In this document: positions 42,116-51,372 of the stretch, one piece after another | How the letters are laid out: each line of letters begins with the position of its first letter | Numbering within the stretch: position 1 is the stretch's first letter | NCBI GenBank assembly: GCA_910587035.1 | Contig: CAJUMQ010000002.1 | Span: forward strand, 62,001-126,000 | Reading direction: 5' to 3' | Length of the DNA: 64,000 bases | Origin: an uncultured Desulfovibrio sp. | GTDB lineage: Bacteria; Desulfobacterota; Desulfovibrionia; Desulfovibrionales; Desulfovibrionaceae | Translations under genes and position numbers: made by a program | The notes under the pieces: generated by a model | What the model saw: the letters and a program-made list of their open reading frames with translations, nothing else | Told to the model about the DNA's origin: nothing | Database searches by the model: none

Positions 42116-43618
42116 ATGCCGCACACCCACGGGGAAGAAACAAGGGAGCAATTGGAAAAAACCCTTAACCCTGTAGAAGTGCTTGCACTGGCCTTGGGCG
42201 CCATTGTGGGCTGGGGTTGTTTTGTTCTGCCCGCTATCCGCTTTCTGCCGGATGCCGGGCCACTTGGCACCGTAATTGCCTTTTTCATCGGCGCTTTTTT
42301 CCAATGCATAGTCGCCCTGAGTTACAGTGTTCTGATCAAGCCCTATCCTGTGGCCGGCGGCGCATTTGCATATGCCTACGCCGGTTTTGGCACAGGAGGG
42401 GCATTTGTCTGCGGCTGGGCGCTGGTTCTCAGCTACATCTGCGTGATTGCCGCCAATGCCATGGCGCTGATACTGCTTACCCGCTACCTCATGCCCGGGG
42501 TGCTGGATGTAGGCTATCTCTATTCCATAGCTGGCTGGAATATCAATATTGGCGAGCTCATATTTGTGTCATCTGTCCTGATTCTCTTTGGCTGGATGAA
42601 CTACCGGGGCATGAATGCAGCCAGCACAATCCAGGTGGCCCTCGCCCTGGCTCTGGCCCTGGGCATTCTGGTGCTGGCAGCCGGCACCTTTGCCTCCGAG
42701 TCCGCCAGGCTTGAAAACTTTCAGCCGCTGTTCTCCGAGGATCGCTCGCCCATAGCCTGCATTCTGGTGATACTGGCCCTGACGCCATGGCTGTATGTGG
42801 GTTTTGACACCATTCCACAAACTGCCGAGGAGTTCAAATTCTCCCCCGCCAAAGCGAGGGATCTCATGTTGCTGTCCATAGCCCTGGGCGCAATACTGTA
42901 TACTCTGGTAACCCTGTGTGTGGCTGGCTATATACCCTACAAGGATCTCCTCTCCCGCAACCACGCCTGGGCAACCGGCTGGGTTGCTGACCAGGTATTT
43001 GGCCGCTTTGGCGGCATAGCCCTTACTGTGCCTGTGCTGGCAGGCATACTCACCGGCATGAACGGTTTTTTCATGGCAACTACCAGACTTCTGTTCAGCA
43101 TGGGCCGCAGCAAGTTTCTGCCCAACTTCTTTTCCAGCGTGCATCCAAAATATAATACGCCATGGAAAAGCGTGCTTTTCACTCTTGGCCTTTGCCTGAT
43201 TGTGCCCTGGTTTGGCCGCGCGGCCCTGGGCTGGATTGTGGATATGTCCGCCATTGGCACAGCGCTGGCTTACCTGTTCACCTGTCTGACAGCTCTCAAA
43301 TATCTGCTGGCCCACAAACATGTGCCCGAAGCTCGCTGGGCAAAACCATTCTGCGTAGTTGGCGCTGCAACTTCCATAGTCTGCTTTTTCCTGCTGATTT
43401 TTCCAAGCTCGCCAGCCGCGATCAGCGTGCCTTCCTGGATAATGCTCTACATCTGGATTGGCCTGGGCGCCCTGTTCTATCTCAACAGACGCAAGGAACT
43501 CATTCAAATCCCCCATTCGCGCCTGCGCTTTTTTCTGTTTGGCAAGAGTGACTACCCGGTTTTGTTTGATGACCAGCCCCTGCGCACGAGGGTTGCCAAC
43601 AGACAGGAGGAGGCATAA
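42116..43618 (+). CDS. APC-family amino acid permease
   Basis: This 500-residue inner-membrane protein has about 12 helices. LNPVEVLALALGAIVGWGCFVLP is the first-helix motif of the amino acid-polyamine-organocation family, with the GxGC-like unwound segment. TPWLYVGFDTIPQTAEEFKF and RLLFSMGRSKFLP are also typical. The substrate is uncertain; related carriers import amino acids or amines. AGGGAGG precedes the ATG, and further upstream in-frame codons look non-coding. The stop overlaps the start of the next gene (TAATG), so both are translated as a pair, which hints that the binding-domain protein serves this permease. Confidence 0.92.
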   Translation: MPHTHGEETREQLEKTLNPVEVLALALGAIVGWGCFVLPAIRFLPDAGPLGTVIAFFIGAFFQCIVALSYSVLIKPYPVAGGAFAYAYAGFGTGGAFVCGWALVLSYICVIAANAMALILLTRYLMPGVLDVGYLYSIAGWNINIGELIFVSSVLILFGWMNYRGMNAASTIQVALALALALGILVLAAGTFASESARLENFQPLFSEDRSPIACILVILALTPWLYVGFDTIPQTAEEFKFSPAKARDLMLLSIALGAILYTLVTLCVAGYIPYKDLLSRNHAWATGWVADQVFGRFGGIALTVPVLAGILTGMNGFFMATTRLLFSMGRSKFLPNFFSSVHPKYNTPWKSVLFTLGLCLIVPWFGRAALGWIVDMSAIGTALAYLFTCLTALKYLLAHKHVPEARWAKPFCVVGAATSIVCFFLLIFPSSPAAISVPSWIMLYIWIGLGALFYLNRRKELIQIPHSRLRFFLFGKSDYPVLFDDQPLRTRVANRQEEA

Positions 43619-44625
43619 TGCGACAGCTTTTGGCGGTTCTTGCAGGCATTGCCATAATTGTCACACAGGTCTGGATTGGCGCCAGGGCCTTTTTCCCCGA
43701 TGCCATGACAACGGACAATGACAGCCTTGGGGATATCCTGGATGAGAAAAACTCCATCCTCGACAAAATCACACCTGAAGAGCTGGCTTTTGTCACTTCG
43801 CATCCCGTTTTCACAGTTGGCGTGGATCCAAACTTTTATCCACTTGAAATGTTTGATGAACGTGGTCGCTATACCGGCCTTGGCGGGGACTATCTCCGGC
43901 TTCTATCAAAAATGACAGGTTTGCAGTTTCGCCCTGTGGCCCTTGCGAACTGGGCTGATACAGAAAACGCTGCCCGCAATGGCAACATTGACATATTCAT
44001 GGCGGCCGCTAAAACAGGCCGCAGAGACGAGTTCATGCAGTTCACTCCCCCATATGTCAATCTGCCTGGCATAATCATGACAAGGCGTGACTCGGGACTG
44101 GACAAGCTGGATCTGGCCGGGCTGGCCGGCAAAAAGGTCGCGGTGACGAGGGACTATTCCTGGCATGACTTTTTAAAGGAATTCCATCCTGAAATTATCG
44201 CGGTGCCCGCTGCCACAACACTTGATGCCCTGCACATGGTCACAGCCGGCGAGGCCGACGCCATTCTTGACTACGAATTCAACCTGCTCGAGAAAATCCG
44301 CACTGCCGGTATTTTGCAGATGCAGAAGGCCGGAGAGGTTGATTCCAGCTACGGCCATGCCGTGGCTGTGCGCAAGGACCTGCCGCAGCTTTTCAATGTG
44401 ATCGATATGGCCCTGGCCAACATCACCCCCAGGGAAAGAACATTGCTAGCCCAAAAATGGCTGGAAAGGGAAAAACCGGCCAGCAGGGAAACCCATATCC
44501 AATGGCTTTTCTTCTTCTTTTCCGAAGCAACTCTCCTGTGCTTTGGCCTGCTCTGGCTGTTCAATCATGCAGTCAGGCGCGAAGCAGCAAGCCTTGCTGA
44601 AATAATGGAGCAGAAATGCGATTAA
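43618..44625 (+). CDS. Membrane-anchored family 3 solute-binding domain protein without an output domain
   Basis: The 335-residue product has an N-terminal hydrophobic anchor (LLAVLAGIAIIVTQVWIGARAFF), then a periplasmic SBP_bac_3 domain (about 60-290) including FTVGVDPNFYPLEMFDERGRYTGLGGDYLRLL and DIFMAAAKTGRRDEFMQFTPPY. A second helix (WLFFFFSEATLLCFGLLWLF, about 295-315) and a cytoplasmic stub of about 15 residues follow. Sensor kinases of the EvgS/BvgS type and some GGDEF proteins share the front part, but no kinase or cyclase domain follows. It overlaps the permease gene by one base. It may deliver ligand to, or gate, the permease, or be a truncated sensor. Confidence 0.82.
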   Translation: MRQLLAVLAGIAIIVTQVWIGARAFFPDAMTTDNDSLGDILDEKNSILDKITPEELAFVTSHPVFTVGVDPNFYPLEMFDERGRYTGLGGDYLRLLSKMTGLQFRPVALANWADTENAARNGNIDIFMAAAKTGRRDEFMQFTPPYVNLPGIIMTRRDSGLDKLDLAGLAGKKVAVTRDYSWHDFLKEFHPEIIAVPAATTLDALHMVTAGEADAILDYEFNLLEKIRTAGILQMQKAGEVDSSYGHAVAVRKDLPQLFNVIDMALANITPRERTLLAQKWLEREKPASRETHIQWLFFFFSEATLLCFGLLWLFNHAVRREAASLAEIMEQKCD

Positions 44626-44656
44626 ACCTTCTGTGCTAAGGGACGCTTTTGGCATA

Positions 44657-44690
44657 AAAAAATCCCTGCTGGATCCGGCAGGGATTTTTT
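44657..44690. terminator. Bidirectional intrinsic terminator
   Basis: AAAAAATCCCTGC pairs perfectly with GCAGGGATTTTTT around TGGATCCG. It has A- and T-tracts on either side and lies between the binding-domain gene and the convergent porin gene. Confidence 0.9.
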
Positions 44691-44719
44691 GCAACAACCT
44701 TTACGGGACTTTGGCGAGA

Positions 44720-46333
44720 TTAGAAAGTATAGGCAAATGTCAGCTGGGCCTTCCAGGCATCCTGTTTTTCGAATTTGCCATTGCCCTGCCCATCATAATA
44801 TCCGCTTTTCTGCCAGGTCCCCTGGTCCATCATATTGACCACATAGCCAAGCTCCAGATTGAGCTCCAGATTCTCATATATCTGATACTGGTTGACCAGG
44901 TTGAACTCAAGCAGTCCATCATTTGTAGTGAGATATGGTCCATCGCCGCCATAGCCTTCCCGCCATGAATAGGCGCTTTCCATATATTTCACCATGGAGG
45001 GGCTGTTGGTGCCACCCCAGTAGGCAACACGGAATGTATGGGTCAGATCTTCAATGAAACTCATATCACGCAGTTGCAGGCCAATGCCCCAGGTGCCTGA
45101 GTAGGTCATGGCCCAGTCGCAGCTGTCATCAAAGGAGCCCCAGGCAAGATTGCCATCCCCGATGAAAGAGGTGAAGTTGCCGGCGCCGGCAATGGATGGC
45201 ATTCTTTCCGAGCCATTTTTGACATTGCCATCATCGCCGGAGGCATACCAGCCAAAGATGCCGGGCACGCCCCATTCCATTTTGTATTCAACAAGGGCCT
45301 TGGCCAGCCAGCCCTGTCTCTGTGTGCTGCCGCGCACCATGTCATTATAATTGCCGCGTTTGACGATATCATAGCGGCCCATTTCCTCCACATAGCCATA
45401 ATTGAGATCGATCTCGATATTCAAGGGATCAAAAATGGTTATGGCCATGGGCAAGCCGGCCCAGAACATGGAGCCATAGGCTTTGCCGGTTGAGGAGGAG
45501 TCGAGTGGATTGCCATCGGCGAAATTGAAGCCGGGATTGAGTCCTGGAATGGTCAGGCCAAGAATGCCGTCAGATGTCTCCCATGGTTCTTCGTCATTGA
45601 CGGAATCCAGCCCGCGCAAGGCGTTTTTGCCAAGCATGCCGTACATGGCCCAGGGGGTAATTTCAAAGCCGTCCAATATTATGGGCAATGTCACGGCAAA
45701 CAGATCCATGTTGTCCAGATAACCCGCGCGATCACTGTTCCGTGTAAAATATTTGGTGTCAAAATTGTCATTGACAGGCCTGAACCACAAGGCGGTAATG
45801 CCCACATTGTCATTAATTTTGTAGTTGGCAACTACAGCGGCAGCATCAGCATCCATGATAGCCGAGCCGCCAGCTGAATTTGGCAAAGCTACAGCCTGCA
45901 GCCCCATGCGGAAGGAAAGGGGAGTTTCGGGAACCATCCAGTCAATGTAGGCATTTTTAAGCTTGATTACATTGTTTCCATCTGCGCCCAGCGCGCCTCC
46001 CTGTTCGGCCATGCCCCAGCGCTGATCCCCTATTTCAAAGAAAACGGTGCCGGACAGCGCCTCTGAAGCCACTGCGTCCAGTTGCAGGCGCACTCTCTGA
46101 TTGGCCTCAAAAATATCATTGCTGTTTGTTTTCTGCTTTGGCCCATTGCCAGGTTCGCGATAATGGGAATATAGCTCGCCTGTGCCGGCGCCAAATCCCA
46201 CCAGCCATTCTCCTGAGACTTTAAAATCAATGGCTCCGGCCGGCGCTGATAAGCTGCAAAGCATGGCGCCTGCGATCAGCAGCGTAAACAATTTTTTTTT
46301 GAAACCCTGTTTTTTAACGCCCAAACTAGTCAT
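44720..46333 (-). CDS. Outer-membrane porin (Desulfovibrio homotrimeric type), copy 2
   Basis: This 537-residue outer-membrane beta-barrel has a signal peptide (ending SLSAPAGA), a mature start IDFKVSGEWLVGFGAGTGE and a terminal Phe (LTFAYTF). RVRLQLDAVASEALSGTVFFEIG and IDWMVPETPLSFRMGLQAVA are nearly the same as in copy 1 (29674-31221). Loop regions differ, which suggests different pore selectivity. GGAGG before ATG is strong. It stands alone between two terminators with a TTGACA promoter upstream, which suggests high, independent expression. Confidence 0.93.
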   Translation of the reverse strand: MTSLGVKKQGFKKKLFTLLIAGAMLCSLSAPAGAIDFKVSGEWLVGFGAGTGELYSHYREPGNGPKQKTNSNDIFEANQRVRLQLDAVASEALSGTVFFEIGDQRWGMAEQGGALGADGNNVIKLKNAYIDWMVPETPLSFRMGLQAVALPNSAGGSAIMDADAAAVVANYKINDNVGITALWFRPVNDNFDTKYFTRNSDRAGYLDNMDLFAVTLPIILDGFEITPWAMYGMLGKNALRGLDSVNDEEPWETSDGILGLTIPGLNPGFNFADGNPLDSSSTGKAYGSMFWAGLPMAITIFDPLNIEIDLNYGYVEEMGRYDIVKRGNYNDMVRGSTQRQGWLAKALVEYKMEWGVPGIFGWYASGDDGNVKNGSERMPSIAGAGNFTSFIGDGNLAWGSFDDSCDWAMTYSGTWGIGLQLRDMSFIEDLTHTFRVAYWGGTNSPSMVKYMESAYSWREGYGGDGPYLTTNDGLLEFNLVNQYQIYENLELNLELGYVVNMMDQGTWQKSGYYDGQGNGKFEKQDAWKAQLTFAYTF

Positions 46334-46407
46334 TCCCTGGCCTCCTTTAAGGCTGTAAACGCTGGCTGCATTTTAATGGCAGCGCTGTTGATTGAACGAA
46401 CAGGGAA

Positions 46408-46436
46408 AATGTGAACTAAATGAAAAGCAATGTCAA
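46408..46436 (-). promoter_or_regulatory. Probable sigma-70 promoter of porin copy 2
   Basis: On the minus strand a consensus -35 TTGACA (46436-46431) is separated by 17 bases from CACATT (46413-46408), which matches only three of six -10 positions. The distance to the porin ATG is about 75 bases. Confidence 0.4.
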
Positions 46437-46462
46437 TAAAAAAGAAATTCAATTTCAATTTC
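46437..46462 (-). terminator. Weak AT-rich terminator of cysK
   Basis: On the minus strand GAAATT and AATTTC form a short stem around GAAATTG, followed by TTTTTTATT. It sits between the cysK stop and the porin promoter. Confidence 0.45.
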
Positions 46463-46496
46463 CAGGAAATTACTGTCTCCTCCTCCCGCGGGACAA

Positions 46497-47432
46497 TCAG
46501 GCCTGATCAAAGACACCTGTGGAAAGATAGCGGGTACCCGTATCCGGCAGCAGAACAACGATGGTTTTATTTTCATTTTCCGGCCTTTTGGCGAGGACAA
46601 TGGCTGCGTGCATGGCCGCCCCGGAGGAAATGCCAGCCAGAACCCCCATGCTGGAGGCAAGCAGCCTGGCCGTGGCAAAGGCATCCTCATCGGATACGGT
46701 AATGACTTCATCCAGAATTGGGGTGTTCAATATTTGTGGCACAAAACCTGGTCCAATGCCGGCAATTTTGTGGGGGCCGGGCTTGCCACCGGACAGCACC
46801 GCAGATGTGGCGGGCTCCACTGCCACAATGCGCACTTCCGGCTTGCGGCTTTTGAGATATTCGCCAACACCGGTTATTGTTCCTCCTGTGCCGGCACCAG
46901 CCACAAACATGTCCACCTGCCCATCCGTATCCTCAAAAATTTCCGGACCTGTGCCATTGCGATGGGCAGCAGGATTTGCGGGATTCACAAACTGGCCTGC
47001 TATAATGGACCCGGGGAGATTCGCATGCAGCTCTTCGGCCTTCTCCAATGCCCCACGCATGCCGAGGCTTGCGGGTGTGGACTGAATCTCGGCCCCCAGA
47101 GCGGCCATGATCGCCTTTCTTTCCTGACTCATGTTGTCCGGCATCGTCACAATCAGCCGATAGCCTCGGGCAGCCGCAAGCAATGCCAGGCCAATGCCGG
47201 TATTGCCGGATGTAGGCTCAATGATGATGCCCCCTGGCGCAAGTCTGCCCGCTTTTTCAGCATCATCCAGCATGGATGCAGCTATTCTGTCCTTGGCGGA
47301 GCCACCTGGATTAAAAAATTCAAGTTTTGCAAGAATACGGGCCCCAAGGCCAAGACGTCTGCGGATAACATCCACTTCCAGCAAAGGTGTATGTCCAATC
47401 AATTCTTCAATGGATGAACAGATTTTTGTCAT
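46497..47432 (-). CDS. cysK: Cysteine synthase (O-acetylserine sulfhydrylase)
   Basis: This pyridoxal-phosphate enzyme of about 311 residues makes cysteine from O-acetylserine and sulfide. The PLP lysine lies in NPGGSAKDRIAASML. The phosphate-binding loop is GAGTGGTITG, and the substrate loop is EPTSGNTGIGLA. It matches CysK more than cystathionine beta-synthase, since no CBS domain follows. AGGA lies ten bases before ATGACAAAA, and an in-frame ATG 48 bases upstream would add non-homologous residues. Sulfide would be abundant in a sulfate- or sulfonate-reducing cell. Confidence 0.93.
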   Translation of the reverse strand: MTKICSSIEELIGHTPLLEVDVIRRRLGLGARILAKLEFFNPGGSAKDRIAASMLDDAEKAGRLAPGGIIIEPTSGNTGIGLALLAAARGYRLIVTMPDNMSQERKAIMAALGAEIQSTPASLGMRGALEKAEELHANLPGSIIAGQFVNPANPAAHRNGTGPEIFEDTDGQVDMFVAGAGTGGTITGVGEYLKSRKPEVRIVAVEPATSAVLSGGKPGPHKIAGIGPGFVPQILNTPILDEVITVSDEDAFATARLLASSMGVLAGISSGAAMHAAIVLAKRPENENKTIVVLLPDTGTRYLSTGVFDQA

Positions 47433-47492
47433 CGGCTGGCATTCCTGAAAAAGGTCTGTAAAAAAAGGATCCCGGCGCAAATGGGTGCCTGC

Positions 47493-48500
47493 TCAGCAAA
47501 TGCGCGGCAACTGTGCGCCCTCAAGCATTCCGAGAAAACGCGACCCGCCAATGGCTGTATGCAAGATGACTTTTCCTGGCTGGGCATCGGTTACCCGCCC
47601 GATGATGGCGGCCTCCCGCCCACGGGGATGAGCTCGCATCGCCTGGAGAACAGCATCGGCGTATTCAGCGGGCAGTATGCAGATGCATTTACCCTCATTT
47701 GCCAGATAGAGGGGATCGAGCCCAAGAAAGGAACATGCGTCCGCGACTTCCGCATGGACAGGCAGACTCTCTTCATTGAGTTCCACGCAGATTCCCGACT
47801 GTTCGGCAATTTCGTTAAGAGTGGTGGCCAGACCGCCTCGGGTGGGGTCACGCAGCACATGCACAGTTGGTGCCGCAGATGCCACCTTGGCCACCAGATC
47901 GGCCAGAGGGGCGCAATCGGATTTTACGGAACTGGCAAAGGAGAGATTTTCGCGGGCTGTGAACACGGCAATGCCATGATCGCCAACGGCGCCGCTGACA
48001 AGGACCGCATCTCCGGGCCTGGCAGCATGGCCTGAAGGAGCGGGATTCATAAAAATCTGGCCAAGACCGGTGGTATTGATGAACATTTTGTCACATGCGC
48101 CAGATGGCACAACCTTTGTGTCGCCGGTCACAATTTTCACACCGGATTCTGCGGCAGCCGTCACCATATCCTCCACGACCCGCTGGAGGGTTGCCAATGG
48201 CAGACCTTCTTCCAGAATAAAGCCGCAGGTAATATACAGAGGTTTTGCCCCAAGCATGGAGACATCGTTGACTGTACCATTAACTGCCAGGGAGCCAATG
48301 CTGGCGCCGGGGAAAAAGAGAGGAGAGACAGTATAGGAATCCGTGCTCATGGCCATGGGGCCGTCAATCTGCGGCAATGCGGCGGCATCATCCATGCGTG
48401 CCAGGATACTGTTATCAAACGCATTTAAAAAAATGGTATTGATCAGACGCTGGGAGGCGCGGCCGCCGCTGCCCTCATCCAGCAATATTTTTTGTTCCAT
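47493..48500 (-). CDS. hypE: Hydrogenase maturation protein HypE
   Basis: HypE dehydrates a carbamoyl group on its C-terminal Cys to make the cyanide ligand of [NiFe] hydrogenases. The 335-residue sequence has DEGSGGRASQRLI at the N-terminus, LAVNGTVNDVSMLGAKP in the ATP-binding region and the required C-terminal PRIC ending, with the acceptor Cys as the last residue. It starts 3 bp after hypD. The hydrogenase encoded in this window is of the [FeFe] type and does not need HypE, so a [NiFe] or [NiFeSe] enzyme must be encoded elsewhere in the genome. Confidence 0.96.
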   Translation of the reverse strand: MEQKILLDEGSGGRASQRLINTIFLNAFDNSILARMDDAAALPQIDGPMAMSTDSYTVSPLFFPGASIGSLAVNGTVNDVSMLGAKPLYITCGFILEEGLPLATLQRVVEDMVTAAAESGVKIVTGDTKVVPSGACDKMFINTTGLGQIFMNPAPSGHAARPGDAVLVSGAVGDHGIAVFTARENLSFASSVKSDCAPLADLVAKVASAAPTVHVLRDPTRGGLATTLNEIAEQSGICVELNEESLPVHAEVADACSFLGLDPLYLANEGKCICILPAEYADAVLQAMRAHPRGREAAIIGRVTDAQPGKVILHTAIGGSRFLGMLEGAQLPRIC

Positions 48501-48503
48501 GAA

Positions 48504-49595
48504 TCAATAATCCCCATATTTGAAATATGCGGCGCAGCTGCCCTCCGATGAGACCATGCAGGGGCCAACCGGCGTTGCCGGAGTGCATTTTTTTGCGAAC
48601 AGGGGGCACTGGGGCGGCTCGATGGCGCCTGTGAGCACCGAACCGCACCGGCAGGCTGTGACCGGTGCGATTTTCGGCAGGGTCAACTGAAATTTTTTCA
48701 TTGCATCATAGGCGGCGAATTCATTCCGCACAGACAGGCCGCTGCCTGCTATTTCGCCCAGTCCGCGCCAAAGGGCAGGCCCTGGTTCAAACACCTGCCG
48801 CATAAGCTCCCTTGCGCGGGGATTGCCGGTTTCCGCTACAGCGCGGGGATACATGTTGGTGATGGCTGGCGCGCCATCCGCCAGCATGGAAGCCATGGAG
48901 CACAGGGCAACCAGCAGGTCTGCCGGTTCAAAACCGCCCACAGCGGCAGGCTTATGATATTGCTCGGCAATAAACTGAAATGGCTGCACGCCGGTTATGG
49001 TGGCAACATGGCCAGGCAGCAGAAAGGCGTCCACATCACACAGGTGCGATTCCAGCAGCTTATGTATTGCCGGCGCCACCAGCTTGTGCATGGAGAGAAC
49101 AGAAAAATTTTGCAACCCCTCTGAGGATGCCGTCAGAATGGCGGCCGCAACGGCAGGCGCTGTGGTTTCAAAACCCACACCAAGGAAAACAACCTGTCGA
49201 TCCGGAGTGTTCCTGGCAATTGTCAGGGCATCGAGCGGGGAATAGGCGATTTCAACCTTGGCGCCAGCGGCGCTTGCATGTTTAAGGCTGGCGCCTGCCG
49301 GTCCGGGAACGCGCATAAGATCGCCAAATGTGGCGACAAGGCAATCGGGATTGGCGGCCAGATCCAGATAGAGGGCCACTTCAGCGTCATGGGTAACGCA
49401 TACCGGGCAGCCTGGGCCGGAGATATGCCTGATATTCCCCGGCAGCATGGCCCTTAGTCCGCTCTGGAAGATAGCCGCTGTATGGGTGCCGCAAACCTCC
49501 ATGAAACGCATTTTGCGTCCATCCAGCAACCCGGTGAGGCGTTCAAGCAGGGGCGCGCATACTGCCGCGCTTGCATAAGGTGATTTGGCGGACAT
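48504..49595 (-). CDS. hypD: Hydrogenase maturation protein HypD
   Basis: HypD is the Fe-S scaffold on which the Fe(CN)2CO unit of [NiFe] hydrogenases is built. The 363-residue sequence includes RFMEVCGTHTAAIFQSGLR, GPGCPVCVT, GFETTAPAVAAAIL and the C-terminal cluster cysteines (CRCGSVLTGAIEPPQCPLFAKKCTP). All match the family. HypC, its usual partner encoded just upstream, is absent; argC ends 4 bp before hypD instead. hypE follows directly, so the two are co-transcribed. Confidence 0.96.
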   Translation of the reverse strand: MSAKSPYASAAVCAPLLERLTGLLDGRKMRFMEVCGTHTAAIFQSGLRAMLPGNIRHISGPGCPVCVTHDAEVALYLDLAANPDCLVATFGDLMRVPGPAGASLKHASAAGAKVEIAYSPLDALTIARNTPDRQVVFLGVGFETTAPAVAAAILTASSEGLQNFSVLSMHKLVAPAIHKLLESHLCDVDAFLLPGHVATITGVQPFQFIAEQYHKPAAVGGFEPADLLVALCSMASMLADGAPAITNMYPRAVAETGNPRARELMRQVFEPGPALWRGLGEIAGSGLSVRNEFAAYDAMKKFQLTLPKIAPVTACRCGSVLTGAIEPPQCPLFAKKCTPATPVGPCMVSSEGSCAAYFKYGDY

Positions 49596-49599
49596 GGGT

Positions 49600-50655
49600 T
49601 TAGGGCAGAGGCGCCATGTCTGCCATGCCGCAATTCACCGGCAGTCCAAACATGAGATTTGCATCGGCAATGGCCTGGCCGGATGCGCCGCGGCAAAGAT
49701 TGTCAATGGCGGAAAAAATAATAAGCCGTCCGGCCCTGCTGTCCACACAAATGCCTATGTCGCAGTACATGCTGCCGCGCACGTTGGCTGTCTCTGGCAA
49801 TGTGCCAGCAGGGAGCACCCGGATCCAGGGGCTCATGGACCAGGTTTCCGCAAACAAGGCATGGATGGAGGCCAAATCCTGTTTTTTATCAGTGAGATTT
49901 GCATATATGGCCGCCAGAATGCCCCGCTTCATCGGCACAAGATGCGGCACAAAGGAGACTATCATGTCACGCCCGGCAATAAGCGACAGTTCCTGCTCGA
50001 TTTCCGGCGTATGCCTGTGGGTTGGCGCTCCATACGGGCGGAAATTGTCCGAGACTTCACAGAACAGGGTGGGCACTGCGGCCTTGCGGCCAGCGCCGCT
50101 GGCGCCGGACTTGGCATCAATAACGATATTGTCTGTATGGATTATACCATGCTTGATGGCAGCATAGGCTCCAAGAATGGAAGCTGTTGGATAGCAGCCG
50201 GGATTTGCCACAAGTTTTGCCCTGGAAATGCTGGCTGCATAAAGCTCGGGCAGGCCATAGACAGCATCCGCAAGATAGCCGGAAGCGGTATGCTTCTGCC
50301 TGTACCATTGTTCATAGACGGCAACATCATGAAGCCTGAAATCCGCCGAAAGATCCACCACCTTCACACCGGCTTCAAGCAGTTCCGGCGCCATTTGCAT
50401 GGCTGTGCCTGCAGGGACTGCCAGAAATGCGATGTCACAAGCGCTGGCAGCCTTTTTAATATCATAGACACATATCTCAATGTCGCTGCCGGGCATTCCA
50501 CGCAAAAAGGGATAAAAATCGCCAAGTTTTTTGCCAGCTTCCCCCCGGGAACAGGCCATGGTCAATTCCATGGATGGGTGGCTGGCCAGGATTCTCGCCA
50601 GCTCCATGCCGGCATAGCCGCTGATGCCAATCAAACCGGCCCTGACTGTCTTCAT
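49600..50655 (-). CDS. argC: N-acetyl-gamma-glutamyl-phosphate reductase
   Basis: This NADPH-dependent enzyme catalyses the third step of arginine synthesis. The 351-residue protein opens with AGLIGISGYAGMELARILA (dinucleotide-binding loop). The catalytic Cys lies in VANPGCYPTASILG (about residue 153), and the His in RHTPEIEQEL follows. GGAG lies nine bases before ATGAAGACA. It is followed within 4 bp by hypD, an uncommon pairing of amino acid synthesis and hydrogenase maturation. The DUF1844 gene lies 190 bp upstream on the same strand. Confidence 0.96.
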   Translation of the reverse strand: MKTVRAGLIGISGYAGMELARILASHPSMELTMACSRGEAGKKLGDFYPFLRGMPGSDIEICVYDIKKAASACDIAFLAVPAGTAMQMAPELLEAGVKVVDLSADFRLHDVAVYEQWYRQKHTASGYLADAVYGLPELYAASISRAKLVANPGCYPTASILGAYAAIKHGIIHTDNIVIDAKSGASGAGRKAAVPTLFCEVSDNFRPYGAPTHRHTPEIEQELSLIAGRDMIVSFVPHLVPMKRGILAAIYANLTDKKQDLASIHALFAETWSMSPWIRVLPAGTLPETANVRGSMYCDIGICVDSRAGRLIIFSAIDNLCRGASGQAIADANLMFGLPVNCGMADMAPLP

Positions 50656-50844
50656 GCCAACAACTCCAGTCTATAACTATGCAGATCTCTCGCCAAAAAT
50701 GTGTTTATGACATATCTCCGGCGCTACAATGCCATGCCAGACCATTGTCTGGGGTGGAAAGTTATTTCATGTAATCATGAAATGGCTTCCTGGGATTCCA
50801 AAACAAACCTACCAGCTGGTTATATGCGGCATCAGGCGGCTTGT

Positions 50845-51168
50845 CTATGCGCCACCTGCCGATCTGGCCTGTTTGCCCTTGTCGCATACGAGAACATATT
50901 TGATGCGCAATTCGCAAAGTATGTTTTCCAGCAGACCGGTTTCCTGCTCGTCCAGGCAGCCACATGTTTTTTGCCGGAGCATTTCCAGAACATCAATGTT
51001 GTGTTTGGCCAAAAGAAGATTTTGGGAAATGCTGCCGTCGGCTGGGTCTGGCACTTCGCCCAGGCCAACAAGCGCCGATGATGCAAGAGATATGATGAAA
51101 GTTGAAAAGGTGACTTCAGGCAGCATATCCGGCTGCTGGCTGTTACAGCCGCATTTTTTTTGATTCAT
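50845..51168 (-). CDS. DUF1844 protein
   Basis: This 107-residue protein contains PEVTFSTFIISLASSALVGL, then GEVPDPADGSISQNLLLAKHNIDVL and GCLDEQETGLLENILCELRIKYV, the typical DUF1844 pattern. Its function is unknown. The family is common in Deltaproteobacteria and often encoded near argC, as here. GGGG precedes the start. The N-terminal segment has three cysteines (CGCNSQ and a later CGC), which is unusual and might bind metal; I cannot say more. The 290 bp upstream (51169-51456) holds only a terminator for the next gene. Confidence 0.82.
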   Translation of the reverse strand: MNQKKCGCNSQQPDMLPEVTFSTFIISLASSALVGLGEVPDPADGSISQNLLLAKHNIDVLEMLRQKTCGCLDEQETGLLENILCELRIKYVLVCDKGKQARSAGGA

Positions 51169-51372
51169 ATACGCCCCATGCAGGAATGACTTGGAGCAAT
51201 TCCCTTAAAAATTGCCCGGACACGATATGGCTGCGCCCTTTTAAGTGCGGCAACGGGTTTAACATTGCCATATGGAGGCAAACTTGGGGCACAACCAGGC
51301 ATAAATAGCAGCCATGGCTTGTGGATCTGAACAGCTTTTGCCACAAATGGCTGTTGTTTCCGCTTAAAAAAT

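Noticed and set aside
42569..43516. Open frame of 315 codons on the minus strand
   Set aside because: It is antisense to the amino-acid permease; the translation is His/Gln/Gly-rich without motifs.
43618..44625. Calling the binding-domain protein a histidine kinase
   Set aside because: The sequence ends after a short cytoplasmic stub. No H-box or ATP-binding motif is present before the stop, and a strong terminator follows.
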